Assembly: GCA_030581615.1 (NCBI GenBank)
Contig: JAKTTT010000020.1
Span: 124,001 to 188,000, forward strand
Reading direction: 5' to 3'
Origin: Alloascoidea africana
Taxonomy: Eukaryota; Ascomycota; Alloascoideomycetes; Alloascoideales; Alloascoideaceae
DNA length: 64,000 nucleotides
Positions within the stretch are counted from its first letter, which is position 1; the number at the start of each line of letters is the position of its first letter. The position numbers and the translations under genes are program-made. Under the pieces are notes generated by a model. The model searched no databases. It was given only the letters and a program-made list of their open reading frames with translations, and was not told where the DNA came from. Shown piece by piece: positions 43,705 through 54,190 of the stretch.

Positions 43705-45529
43705 TCACTTTTTGAAAAAGCTGGCAACGCTTGATACTGATAGAGAAATGCTGGAGCTCTGCCTTTTAATTTGGTCAAAAATAGAGGATATAGCACTGGT
43801 CGTAGAAACAGAGCTGGGAGAATAGGGGACATACCCACCGGAAGACAAGTAAAATATGTCTCTTCTGGCAGACTCTATTTGACAACTCAAGTCTTCCAAC
43901 TCATGTCTCATCTGGTCGTTTATTTCCAGTAGCTCTTGCTCTGAGCGAATGATTTCTTCTTCTCGGTTTTCTACTTTTTCTATCCAATAACATTCTCTAG
44001 CAAACTTAACCTGCTTGTAATAGTTGGTTTGGAATACTGGATGGTTGTTATCCTTTGGAACCCCAGCGCTTTCTCCGTCTGAACAATCTGAAAAGTTGCT
44101 GGAAGAGTCGAGATCAAGTAAACACATCTGTTTAAACTTCCAGAGAGAAGCAATATCTTCCAGCTTCATTTTAGATGCGTCTTGTCCAAACATTTGAGCT
44201 TTTTCAAGGCGTCGGTTGAACTGAACCTCTTTAAAGTGTTGATAATGAATCAATTCCGTACTTCCAATGAAATCGAGAGTATAATCAGTCAAGAGAAAGT
44301 TGAACAATCTGAAAGTATCGCAGTTGTTTTCATCAAAGACGTCAACAACCCCCCAGTGATAGCTTCTTCCCGGTAGCTTTGTCCCGCCAACTTCTACTAG
44401 ATCCTCGGAGCCAATAACGGCAAAAGGAAAATCGAGAGTTTTAATTTGGCCGTCATCGTGTAAAATTGCTTCATATTTTTCTTTCAGAGAACTGTCCTTG
44501 AAAGTTTCCTTTGGATTAATGATCTGATCAATGTATTTATCGCAAAGTAAAATGTTCTCTCGTAGTATGGCTTCCATTAACTGCAACAACATTAGAGTTT
44601 TCAGCATTAAGTGCCAAATAGTTTTAAATAGAATTACTTACCCGTTGTTTAAAGGTTGTAAGCTCGTTCTGAGTAAGACAGTCTGCTTTCGCGATAATCG
44701 GAATCAAGTTTACTCGATCATAAAGTGCTTTCATAATCCTAATATCCAGCTCATCTGGCATCGAACTATTAGAGCGTAGAAGGTATAGACAAGCGTGCAT
44801 TCTGGTGTCTTTCAATGCGGATCTGCATGGCTGCTCGGACTGGACCATGTAGCTATGGTGCTGGTCATCGATGAAATCGGCTATAGAAGACCAACAATCT
44901 GTAGTTTTGGTCAGATTTCGAGGTCTGGAGATAAATGCCACATTTGTTTTCAAGGTGAATTCAGGATTCTCAAAAGCAGTTTTTACGATCCGGATTTGCT
45001 CATCACTCTCACGGGCAGGCGGTATTTTATGCACTTCGTAAGTTCCGTGGGTGCTTTCTTTTTCTTCCTTTGCTTCACGATAAATCTTTGTCTGGAAGAG
45101 GGTGTCCATTAAAGTAGTTTTTCCTATAATAGTAATCATTAGTGAGAATTCCAACATGCGTTGCCCGGCACTATAGAAACTATACCTATTCCGGGCTCCC
45201 CTATCACGAGTAGGTTTAATGTTGCCCCCGTATGGGAGGCAATAAGTCGTCTTTTTGGCAGATAAAAAATTGAATTAAATTGGTGAGTTTTCCAATATAT
45301 TATGTATGTGATAAAGCAGTTGTACTCTTCAATACCTTTGTTCTGGAATAAGGTCGATACCAACATGTTTGTAGTTTGGAGCTTGCTTCTGTGCACTGGT
45401 ATTGGCATTGGCGCTTAAAGTACCACCAACGGCCGGTTTGGGAGCTTCTAAGCGGTTACACTTCTCCAGAGAATGTTTCCAACGTGGCTTAGAGTGAATC
45501 AAACTAGGTTGCTCATATAAGGTCTTCAT
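43705..45529 (-). CDS. Divergent septin (SPR3/SPR28-like), four or five exons
   Basis: Septin-family GTPase-fold protein. Exons: 45529-45336, 45250-45186, 45123-44642 and 44580 onward; introns are 85, 62 and 61 bp with donors GTATTG, GTATAG and GTAAGT. Read straight through, exon 4 ends at 43705 (538 residues). Seen: P-loop GEPGIGKTT (82-90), whose Gly87 codon is split by intron 2, then G4 AKAD (231-234) and the septin helix HACLYLLRSNSSMPDELDIR. A C-terminal coiled-coil (ENREEEIIRSEQELLEIND…) closes it. The G3 motif, normally DTPGxGD, is degenerate (ISRPRNL), so hydrolysis is probably lost, as in some sporulation-type septins (inference). A strong GTATGT donor at 43834 may splice to an exon at 43570-43414, giving 547 residues instead; see findings. 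Confidence 0.82.
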
Positions 45530-46904
45530 TTAGGAGATGTGACTTATTCGTTAAAAAGGTCGACACAGAAAGATGGAGCAAAAGAATGACGACAGAGAGA
45601 GTACACACTAATATATTCTGAATATTCACATGCTCCTCCAACCATCTTAGAAGACAAATCCAAAGATAATGCTGATTTTTCTATCTAATACTAATTAGAC
45701 TTGAAAAAAACCATCATATCAAATAAGCTAAGAACTCATTGTAGTATTAGGATGATATTGTTAGCGTTTCATCCCAGAACTACGTAAAAGCCGTGACATT
45801 CCCCCTGTCATTAACACACCGTGCTATTCTGTTCTTAGGAATGTTTTCCAAGATCAATTACATATTTCGGACTGCCCTATTTTTCGCTAATGCAACACTC
45901 TTCTATACCATAAGTGCTGATCTCAAATCAGGAAACAACTGATGAGCTTAAAATGTATATCTGCCTTTCTGTTTGCAGCAGTGTGACTATGTAAAATTAA
46001 AAAAAAGAACGTTCAGGTCATAACGAGGTTAACAAAGCTAGAAATACGATAATGCTATATCGAATATTACACTGCAATTTGTCTCACTTTTGCTCGTGAT
46101 TATTTTTTTCCGTCTTTGATGCTATCATTTGACAATTTACTCTATCAACGCTACTTCACGCGAGAGGTCCAATTTGTACAACTTCTTTCAACTTTTCCTT
46201 TAAACTTGTACTACCCACACCACACAACATGAACTCTTGAGCGGTAGAGAATGTTCTCTTTACTTTCTACAATACGCATAAAACTTACCATTTATTATTC
46301 GAATAACTATTCAGACCAGCTCTCTCCATCAAAGCACATTGAGAGCCAGAAAGAATGGATGGCGCGTTCACGCTGATACCCCTGCTAATTTCAAGTAAAA
46401 AAGGATATTATAGTCAGATCCATTCTTTATCTCAATGCACGATGACTTTTTCTCGGGCTCTCCGGTATATGGCCAATCTCCTTCTCGAAATGGGAACCAT
46501 TAACAGTTGATACACAGAGCACAGTCTCTGGTGCTCTGGAGTTATTGAGCCTATTGAGAATAGATAATCTAACAGTGCTACTAGGCTTGTCTACTTACTT
46601 CATTTCGATTAACTTATCGCTGCCCAAACAAAGGGCAAACATTGAAAAGTTCTACCACAAACTCTATCCCAATAAAGATCGAATTGACCAGCATCAGAAC
46701 GGTTACCAAACATCAACATCTATTGCTATATTGACCAGCTTATTAAACAAAGCTCAGTCTTTTACATCTCTGTGTGTCAGAGTCCTTGAGAAACAAATAA
46801 GACACTCAGTAAGAGCCTTAGCGTCAAGAAGATACACATACAGCATACAGGAGCTCCTACTATGGAGGGTGCTTTTGATCTAATCTGAACTGGAATTACT
46901 CACA
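45530..46904. other. Septin upstream region
   Basis: AT-rich intergenic DNA. The open frame at 46545-46883 (+) has no ATG start and no recognisable motif. Nothing else is supportable. Confidence 0.4.
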
Positions 46905-47230
46905 TCATATACACACAAATGGCAACAGACATTCAAGCACTACATCAGGGTATTCTCTAGACAAATCTTGAACTTCAATGGCTTTATTTTTATATATAAC
47001 TATCGCTTTGTTCTTATCCAGGAAGATGGAAATTTTATAGTGGTTTAAGTGCATGTGGTTGATGACCATCTCCCACGCTTGGATAGACAACAACATTTTC
47101 CACAAATAAAGGCATATTATCGTTTACCAATTCCAAATCACCTAAAAAGCTTGGAGACATTGAAGCTTTGCCCGCATTAAGCAGACGGACTTCAGTTTTT
47201 CTAACATTTGCTAAAATCTTCTAAGTGTGA
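46905..47230 (-). mobile_element. Decayed LTR-retroelement pol trace (retropepsin-like)
   Basis: Short coding traces whose pattern suggests the protease end of a Ty3/Gypsy-type pol, next to the larger Ty3/Gypsy fossil. It is broken in several places, old, and without recognisable terminal repeats. The assignment is tentative. Confidence 0.3.
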
Positions 47231-47427
47231 TATCCATTCCGGGTAAGCTCGGTCTATAACTATACGTATAAGTAGTTAGATCCCTATTCTATAGCAATTC
47301 AGCAGCTATGTGTGTGAATCACTGACCCCTAGCTTCCTCCGGGCTCAACACTAAAAACGATGTATAAGAATGAGACTGGAGCCAAAGAATACAAATAGTC
47401 CTTTGCTTTCTTTTTAGTTTTACCAGA

Positions 47428-47500
47428 ATTCTAAATTTTGGAATCAAACCACAACCTGAGCGTTCAAGGCAGTCTATTTGTTCTCTCACAAACCTGTAAA
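47428..47500 (-). pseudogene. tRNA-Glu-like relic
   Basis: On the - strand a GGTTTGATTCC box sits at the distance from CTAGTAAGAGTGGCCGAAC that the intact tRNA-Glu(CTC) shows from its own copy of that word at 50246. The rest of the tRNA fold is not recoverable by eye. It is the outer part of the left arm of the inverted repeat. Confidence 0.35.
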
Positions 47501-47581
47501 AGTTCGGCCACTCTTACTAGGGTAATCCCCTGTCTTTAACCGATAGGATCAATGTCTGAGAGCTGCATCTGTAATGTTTTG

Positions 47582-47639
47582 GGTTGAGCGGTATGGCACT
47601 TAATAGACTCTACTACGTGGGTGCGATTCACGCTGACCA
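47582..47639 (+). pseudogene. tRNA-Cys-like relic
   Basis: GGTTGAGCGGT at the start, GGTGCGATTCACGC in the B-box position and GACCA at the end line up with the tRNA-Cys-like gene at 50098-50169, but the middle is shortened and the arms no longer pair. It is in opposite orientation to that gene, as expected for an inverted duplication. Confidence 0.4.
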
Positions 47640-47709
47640 TGTTTTTCGATAATTGTTTACAAGACTTTTGAAAGAATCAGTAAAATTACTTAATTTCTTA
47701 ACTTATACG

Positions 47710-48120
47710 TATTACTTCACAAAGATGCTTATATCAAAAGAGGACGCTTTCACAAACTTAAGCCTATCTATTTTGGTCCCTTTCGAATTATGAAACGCAG
47801 TGGAATTAGACTTTCCAGCCATAACTAAGAAACACAGGATTATCAATAAGAAGTGGATCAAACCTTTCATTAAGTCTCCTGCTTACCTCAAAAATCCTCC
47901 CAAAACAGAACAAGAACAACTGGTTCGAATTAATGAAATGAATTCAATGCTAGGAATCAACCGAGAACAAGAATTTGCCTATGTTACATGGTCTGAGTGT
48001 GATCCAACACTGGTCCCAAAACTACCACTGTGGATATTCTCTCAAGCAGACTCCCAGGTCTTAAAAATTCTTTCTGACCAGTGGAATTCATGGGTACAAT
48101 CTTCGATGGTTAACAACTAA
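47710..48120 (+). mobile_element. Inverted copy of a Ty3/Gypsy integrase C-terminal part
   Basis: Ty3/Gypsy (Metaviridae) fossil fragment. It corresponds to the integrase C-terminal region of the element at 48127-49995 but lies on the opposite strand. By eye the two copies agree at roughly 95 percent, with a stretch of nearly 200 bp that looks identical, so the inverted copy is young or has been homogenised. Broken fragment. Confidence 0.8.
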
Positions 48121-48126
48121 GTCGTC

Positions 48127-49995
48127 CTATGAATTCCACTGGTCAGAAAAATTTTTCAAGATTTGAGAGTCAGCTCGTGAGAATATCCACAGTGGTAGTT
48201 TTGTGACCAGTGTTGGATCACACTCAGACCATGTAACATAGGCAAATTCTTGTTCTCGGTTGATTCCTAGCATTGAATTCATTTCATTAATTCGAACCAG
48301 TTGTTCTTGTTCTGTTTTGGGAGGATTTTTGAGGTAAGCAGGAGACTTAATGAAAGGTTTGATCCACTTCTTATTGATAATCCTGTGTTTCTTAGTTATT
48401 GTTGGCAAGTCTAGTTCCCCAGCGTTCTCTCCACAGCGTTTCACAATCCGAAAGGGACCAAAATAGATAGGCTTAGGTTTGTGAAAAAGCGTCCTCTTTT
48501 GATATAAGCATCTTTGTGAAGTAATACGTATTGACCAATTGTGTATGCTGTGTGTCGATGGTTCTTGTTTTTGATGAGCGTGTACTATGTTGTCTTGCAC
48601 TAATTGTTGAATGGCATTTAATCTAGCTGCAAATTCACTGCCGCGATTGTAACCTAAGTCAGCAAAGAAAGGTGAAGTTTTAATACTTTCCTGATATGCA
48701 TTTGCATTATTATAAGCAAATTCTGCCATAGACCAGTTTCTTCCCCAACAGGTAGGATTGCTCTATACGTAGACTCTCAGTAGTTGATCCAGAATTTGGT
48801 TTACTCGCTCAGTCTGTCCATCTGTTTCTGGATGGTTCGTAGTTGAAAATTTCAATTTAGTACCTAGACGAGAATGAACAGTTTTCCAAAACTCTCCGAG
48901 AAATCGTGGATCTTAATCTGAGATTAAAGATTTAGGCAAACCGTGTAGTTTTACAATGTTTTCGACAAATAAATGTGCTGCTATTTCACCTGTAACGTGT
49001 GAAGTAGTTGGACTAAAATGAGCTCTTTTAGTGAGGCGGTCTACAACGACCATTATAGCTGTGAACCCATTTGGCGTTTCTGGTAAAGGCATGATGAAGT
49101 CGAGACTTACTGAGGTCCATCGGCCGGAAGGAATTGGTAGCGGCATGAGGAGTCCTTGAGTTAGTTCTTTACTGGTTTTGGCTTTTTGGCACACTGGACA
49201 AGCGTTGACATGTTTCTTGACTTGACGGAACATGCTCTTCCAGTAATATTCCTTGGAGATGGATTCACAAGTCTTGAATGTTCCAGGGTGACCTGCTAAT
49301 GGGGCATCATGATAGTCATAGAACAACTTTTGTCGGGTTTTCCATTCGGAAAACATAGTCGATAACTGTTAGTTCTGATGATATTGTAGTAGTATAGAAG
49401 ATCATCAATAGTCGATAACCGTTAGTTCTGATGATAGTGTAGTAGTATAGAAGATCATCAATTAACGTAAAATGTTTGACGTGGTTGTTAGGTTATTTTG
49501 GAATTGGTTTCTGTGTTTTAATACGTCCCAGATTGTCCCTAATTCTTCGTCGCGTTGGTATTCCTTTTTCAATTCGTCACCAGGGAGTTCTGAGTTAACA
49601 ATGTCTACTACTATAGTTAGTGATTCCTCTTGATCTTTTTCCTGTGGGCATCAGCTTAGTGCGTCTGCAGCCATATTTGTCTTCCCCTTAATATACTGAA
49701 TAGTAAAGTCAAATTTCATACTCCACGGAGATCCAATCTTGTCCCAACTTTGAGAGTAATAACTGAAACTCTATCGCATACTCCTTAACTCCTTTACTCG
49801 GAATATTCCGGAGTTTAGAAAAGGTATGGCTTAAAGATTCCCTATAATGAGGAGGATAGAACCTATCTTTAAACCCGCTGACGAATTCATCCCAAGTATC
49901 TTTGGGTTTTCAAGACATAAACCAATTCAGGGCGTGGTCATCTAAATATAATCCCGCGTACTTGAGTTTTTCGTTGTTCCTTTGATGTACTTTGA
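48127..49995 (-). mobile_element. Broken Ty3/Gypsy (Metaviridae) retroelement
   Basis: Fossil LTR retroelement, read on the - strand. Recognisable parts in order: a gag-like piece (about 49995-49740), the RNase H end (about 49740-49500), the integrase zinc-binding and catalytic-core region (about 49356-48913) and the integrase C-terminal region (about 48730-48127). The order is that of Ty3/Gypsy pol, with integrase last. The element is broken at several points (of the order of five or more) and I see no convincing pair of terminal repeats. It sits beside tRNA genes, the known target neighbourhood of Ty3-like elements. Age: moderate, since reading frames are still readable over long stretches. 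Confidence 0.85.
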
Positions 49996-50097
49996 TGTAA
50001 CTGTCATTGTTAATTAATGTACTTCACTTCTAGGTGCAAACCGAAGTGTTAATATAACTCATGTAACAACAAATGTTGTAAGAGAAATCAGAAAAGA

Positions 50098-50169
50098 TGG
50101 TTGAGGCGGGAATCGAACCCATGTCGCCCAGGTTGCAACTGAGTGTGCTAACCGCTGCACCACTCAATC
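50098..50169 (-). tRNA. tRNA-Cys(GCA)-like gene, possibly defective
   Basis: A 72-base intronless cloverleaf on the - strand. Acceptor GATTGAG/CTCAACC has one mismatch (2:71); the D stem is GTGC/GCAC. Anticodon arm CTCAG-TTGCAAC-CTGGG gives anticodon GCA. The T loop TTCGATT sits on a stem with a mismatch at 49:65. It ends in A73, whereas tRNA-Cys normally has U73 as a key identity base. CTTTTC follows soon after the 3' end as a weak terminator. It may be a real tRNA with unusual identity elements or a decaying copy. Confidence 0.55.
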
Positions 50170-50285
50170 TAAATCTGGTTTTACCGGTAATTCCAGTCTC
50201 AGAAAGGAGACCTGGCAACACCGGGTTTCCAACAGGAGGTCGTTCCTAGTAAGAGTGCCCGAACTCTCACACACTGCAAATGGTT

Positions 50286-50357
50286 TCCGAAATAGTGTAA
50301 TGGCTAGCACGGTCCGCTCTCACCGGGCAGATCGGGGTTCAATTCCCCGTTTCGGAG
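50286..50357 (+). tRNA. tRNA-Glu(CTC)
   Basis: A 72-base tRNA with perfectly paired acceptor TCCGAAA/TTTCGGA and G73, A box TAGTGTAATGGCTAGCA, and anticodon CTC within the loop CTCTCAC. The T arm is CGGGG-TTCAATT-CCCCG. The overall sequence closely resembles yeast tRNA-Glu. ATTTTTATTTT directly downstream (50360-50370) serves as the Pol III terminator. Confidence 0.93.
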
Positions 50358-50359
50358 GA

Positions 50360-50370
50360 TTTTTATTTTC
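50360..50370 (+). terminator. Pol III terminator of tRNA-Glu
   Basis: Two T runs (TTTTT and TTTT) within a dozen bases of the tRNA 3' end. Confidence 0.75.
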
Positions 50371-51145
50371 CCTATTTCTTTTTCTATAGGTACGCGTCTG
50401 TATTCTATTTTGCAATTCGTCAACGTTTCAAGTTCATTTGACTAGTTCAGTTTAAACGAAATCAAAAATTTCCATTCGCATAACCCTTTAAGATCGGTTA
50501 TAATGCGGTAAAAGCTGTTTGTTCTTCGTTACCCGTGCTTTAATGCTGTTTTCTTGTGAGAATTGAACTGTGAGAATTATGCATCAGCCTTTTGCTATAT
50601 TAGAAAGGTTTCAGGTAGCCAAATTTGTTCGCTTCTAGTAGCAATTTAAGCAAAACCGCGTACTGCTTCAATGCTGTAACCAGATAATAAACAGTGCGAT
50701 AATGTAGCAATCTTTGTAGGAATAATCAAGTTGTATGTATTCTTACATTGTGACTGAAAAGAACCACTCTATGAAGCCGATCTCTGATTCAGTGAAGAGT
50801 TCCAGATTACATGGCTGTTCTACTATACTTTTTGAAATAAACACTTAGACGCCTCAATTTAGAAGAAAATTTCAAGTTTTTGGATGTTCACTTTTGCTTT
50901 TCTTTCTTTAGAATGATACCGTTGCTGTGCTAGATTAAACCACCAAAAAACTTATTGAAGAATTGATAAACTGTTCTATAAAAATCTAGAGGTATTATCA
51001 TTTGAAGCATCATAGAATGGCTTATTTCATCCCTATGCATTTATGAATACTTCAAATCTCCAGATTCGCATCTAAAGAATTGAATAGAGTACTATTTGTC
51101 GCTTGCTACAACCAGCTAAATATCATAAACATAATAAAGAAGAGT
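50371..51145. other. Intergenic, tRNA-Glu to UBA1
   Basis: 775 bp of AT-rich DNA that includes the UBA1 3' flank. No gene is seen. Confidence 0.5.
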
Positions 51146-54100
51146 CTACTTGTTTAAGTGTACAATCACATAAGGAACTTCAACATCTTCATCGTTTTGA
51201 TCGTCAACGCAAATTTCCAAGATCACACTAGTTGCATCAGGAGATAACTTCTTTTTTGAAACTTCATTGATGACTTCAGAAATGGGCTTTTTTAATCTAT
51301 CTTTACGCTTCTGAGGGCCGAAAAAAGAGGCATATAGAAGACTGACATCATAGGAAAGCATAGTGATCTCTAGCCCCTCCTTTTTGGAAAAGTGATCAAC
51401 TATTTCCTGAAGCGTTAAATTACCGTAAAGTTCAAAGCGACCCCAAATTTTGTCTATTTCTTTATCGTTGTACTTTATCTTTGAGGATTTGATTGGCTCA
51501 GAAAACCCAAGAAACGGTAAAGCAAGGTTGATAAACCCGTTCTTGTATTGTTCAACATCCTTATTGTTTATTGCAAGCTTGTATAACTCCAGTATAACTA
51601 TTCCGCTGACTACACTGGTTGTAGTTGCAATTGCTGGAATAATTCTTCCTGCTATAAATTTAGTCTTCTGCTTATCTGCTACTTCAATATTGTAGTTTAA
51701 GGCCCGGCAGTTTGAAGCACTGTTAATAAATTCTATGTGATGGTTAGTGTCATCATCTTTCTCAAAGTCGACTGGCACCAAGGAGAGCGTGGAAAATTTG
51801 GAAGCCGGGGGAATGGACTTTACCAAAGTGTCGATTTCGTCCAGATCGACGTTTATTTGAGCTGCAGGGTCTGGGTCATTGTCATTAACCTGAATTTTAA
51901 ATCCGGTTCTGGGAGTAAACTCTGGAATTGGAAGAGACTTTAACACCTTTTCGTAAACGTCAAAGGAGACATTGTTGGTGTCAATACCATAATTGAATGC
52001 TCGAAGATGGGCGCCTGCCGATACAAAATCGAAATGATTGGGATTATTGAGGTCAAACACCAACTCATCAGGCGCTCTTTTGGGTCCAGACCAGAATGGG
52101 GTTCCAGTAGAGGTCACAGAATCTTTAGGAAAGTTGTACAAAAGCTGCTTAATTTCGTGGTTAAACTTCTTTTCAAACTCAATACGAGCCCATTTGATAC
52201 AATCTTCAAATGTGCGAGGTGGACTTTTCAAGTACTCGATAATTGTTTCCAAATTTGTTTTCAAATCTCCAGATTGGTTTGAAGCATCCACAAACGTAGG
52301 CTGAGTGAGATATTGATTAGTAACCTCAACACCATCGGTAAAATAACCTTGGAAAAGACTCTTTGCCCAGGCAATAGTGTGGTCGATTTTGTTGGGGAAG
52401 CTTCGCAAGGTACATAGAGGAATGCCCTTTTCAGGTGGATCCTGAGAAGAAGAATAACTTTCTGTCAAGTCTGGAATAACCACTTGAGTATTTCCTTTTG
52501 TTCCTAAAGTTCCACTCTCGAGAAGCGCTTTCTTGTAAAACACACACTTTCTATCAACATACGTTCTAGCATCAACGTTGTCGAGAGCATTGGTAACAAA
52601 ACTTAGGCTTTCCCAAAACTCGTCATTGAACAAATCCTCTGTTTCTGGGCCAACTTTATCCGTTCTTGCTTCAATTTTGCCTGCCAGATCTGGGTTCATT
52701 TTAACTGCAGCGAGCGCGGCTACTTCAGATTTTTGTTTGCCAACATCTGGTGACCTGAATAAGAATTGGCGGTTCAAGTTGCTCTTTTCGATAGAATCGT
52801 TATCTGTAACAATGATTTTTCCTTTCGGACCGCTTCCTAATCCAACAAGTGCCCAATTCTTTAGCATTTCACAGCCAATGGCTCCCGATCCCACTAAAAA
52901 TACCCTCAGGTTTGTAATTACATCATGGAACTGTTTTCCAAACACGGCGATTTGGGGATCATAACGAGAGCCAATTGGAGCACATGTATCTTCATTTCTA
53001 ACCAGATCTTTTGGAAGAGACTCAAGAGAGTCAAAATAGAGATGCTGTTGAATAGGACCAAATTTTCCTGAACATGCTTTAAGAACTTCCTGAGCCGCGA
53101 GTCCTCCGAAAACAGCAGCCAAAGATGGAACGTCACCTTGTGCCTGGTAAGAAAGCTCTTTGATCAGCTTCTCATTCACTTCCTCTTCGCCAAGTACATT
53201 GGGGTATTGAGCTGACAAATTTCTAGTGAGGTGAGCCACTTCATTAGCATGCTCCTCATTATGAGGTGCAGGATAAAACCCATGTTTTGCTTTGAATTGT
53301 TGTAGGGCCAAAAAGCCAAAATGAAGTTGAGGAGGCCTGTCGAATTTGGCAAAATCAGATATCAAAAAAGTGGGATTCTCAAGCTCTTTCATCAGCGAAT
53401 TGAACTTTAATTCTTTTGGAACCCTTACTTGAGTAAATATTCCACCCTTTTCATACCTTCCAAGGTCCTTGGTATTTCCTATCGAAAAACTGTAAGGTCC
53501 GGTAACCGAAATCTTGTGTGGTTCTCCATCATTCAGGGTTGGGATTCCAGAAACCTCTGTAAATCTCACATAGTCGCCATCTTCAAGTCCGTGTCTTGTT
53601 TCATCTGAAACTGTGACAATTCCCTCTTCATCGATGTCTGAGATAATCCCTGTAAGAGGTTCTTCGCCGGTTTGATCAATAACAGTGAAAGAAGAACCAA
53701 AATCAACAAAGATGTGTCCAAACAAGCCATGGAGATTGGTGGAAATAAATGCAATGTTCTTGCTATGGGTAAATTCATTAATTCGCATCTCCTCCTCAAA
53801 AGATGTTTCGGTTGCCACAACAACTTGAAACTTGGCTAGTACTTCGTTCGAAATGTCATTAACGACAGAAATTGGGACATAAGAGTTGAGTTCGCTCAGC
53901 GCAGGTGCAGTTGCCTCTGCTCTTGAGATATGTTGGCGGGTATGCCCTTCTGTAAGAAAGAACTGACTCGACAAATCGGACAGAACGACTTGTTCTGGAT
54001 CATATAATGTTATGCTCTTTACTCCGGCAAGGGCAACATTTTTGGCGATTTCAGCGCCTAACCCTTTAAGGCCGATGATCAAAACATCAGATCTGGCCAT

Positions 54101-54190
54101 CTTGAGCATGGCCTCTTTGCCAAGCACGTACAATTGACGAGAATAAAGACCCTCGTCAATTTCAATAGCGTTTTTCTTATCTGAAGACAT
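51146..54190 (-). CDS. UBA1: Ubiquitin-activating enzyme E1, UBA1
   Basis: E1 enzyme that adenylates ubiquitin with ATP and loads it as a thioester before passing it to E2s. 1014 residues from the ATG at 54190 (S. cerevisiae 1024). The frame stays open to 54283, but the start [20 protein letters not shown] matches E1 proteins, so the upstream Met is rejected. Seen: the inactive adenylation half ([20 protein letters not shown]), the active ATP-binding half ([19 protein letters not shown], then [18 protein letters not shown]) and the catalytic Cys in [16 protein letters not shown] (Cys593). SIVSG-type [18 protein letters not shown] and a C-terminal ubiquitin-fold domain end in VPYVIVHL. All key residues are present. 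Single exon. Confidence 0.97.
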   Translation of the reverse strand: MSSDKKNAIEIDEGLYSRQLYVLGKEAMLKMARSDVLIIGLKGLGAEIAKNVALAGVKSITLYDPEQVVLSDLSSQFFLTEGHTRQHISRAEATAPALSELNSYVPISVVNDISNEVLAKFQVVVATETSFEEEMRINEFTHSKNIAFISTNLHGLFGHIFVDFGSSFTVIDQTGEEPLTGIISDIDEEGIVTVSDETRHGLEDGDYVRFTEVSGIPTLNDGEPHKISVTGPYSFSIGNTKDLGRYEKGGIFTQVRVPKELKFNSLMKELENPTFLISDFAKFDRPPQLHFGFLALQQFKAKHGFYPAPHNEEHANEVAHLTRNLSAQYPNVLGEEEVNEKLIKELSYQAQGDVPSLAAVFGGLAAQEVLKACSGKFGPIQQHLYFDSLESLPKDLVRNEDTCAPIGSRYDPQIAVFGKQFHDVITNLRVFLVGSGAIGCEMLKNWALVGLGSGPKGKIIVTDNDSIEKSNLNRQFLFRSPDVGKQKSEVAALAAVKMNPDLAGKIEARTDKVGPETEDLFNDEFWESLSFVTNALDNVDARTYVDRKCVFYKKALLESGTLGTKGNTQVVIPDLTESYSSSQDPPEKGIPLCTLRSFPNKIDHTIAWAKSLFQGYFTDGVEVTNQYLTQPTFVDASNQSGDLKTNLETIIEYLKSPPRTFEDCIKWARIEFEKKFNHEIKQLLYNFPKDSVTSTGTPFWSGPKRAPDELVFDLNNPNHFDFVSAGAHLRAFNYGIDTNNVSFDVYEKVLKSLPIPEFTPRTGFKIQVNDNDPDPAAQINVDLDEIDTLVKSIPPASKFSTLSLVPVDFEKDDDTNHHIEFINSASNCRALNYNIEVADKQKTKFIAGRIIPAIATTTSVVSGIVILELYKLAINNKDVEQYKNGFINLALPFLGFSEPIKSSKIKYNDKEIDKIWGRFELYGNLTLQEIVDHFSKKEGLEITMLSYDVSLLYASFFGPQKRKDRLKKPISEVINEVSKKKLSPDATSVILEICVDDQNDEDVEVPYVIVHLNK

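Larger units (their letters stand above)
47502..50264. repeat. Inverted repeat enclosing the retroelement locus
   Basis: The 19-base word CTAGTAAGAGTGCCCGAAC at 50246-50264 recurs on the opposite strand at 47520-47502 with one difference. Moving inward from both, one meets tRNA-Cys-like sequence in opposite orientation (47582-47639 and 50169-50098), then integrase C-terminal sequence in opposite orientation, with only six bases between the inner ends at 48120 and 48127. The right arm is longer and carries the rest of the element. Confidence 0.7.

Noticed and set aside
46545-46883. 113-codon open frame on +
   Set aside because: Starts at TTG, with no motif. It may be remnant sequence near the retroelement locus but cannot be assigned.
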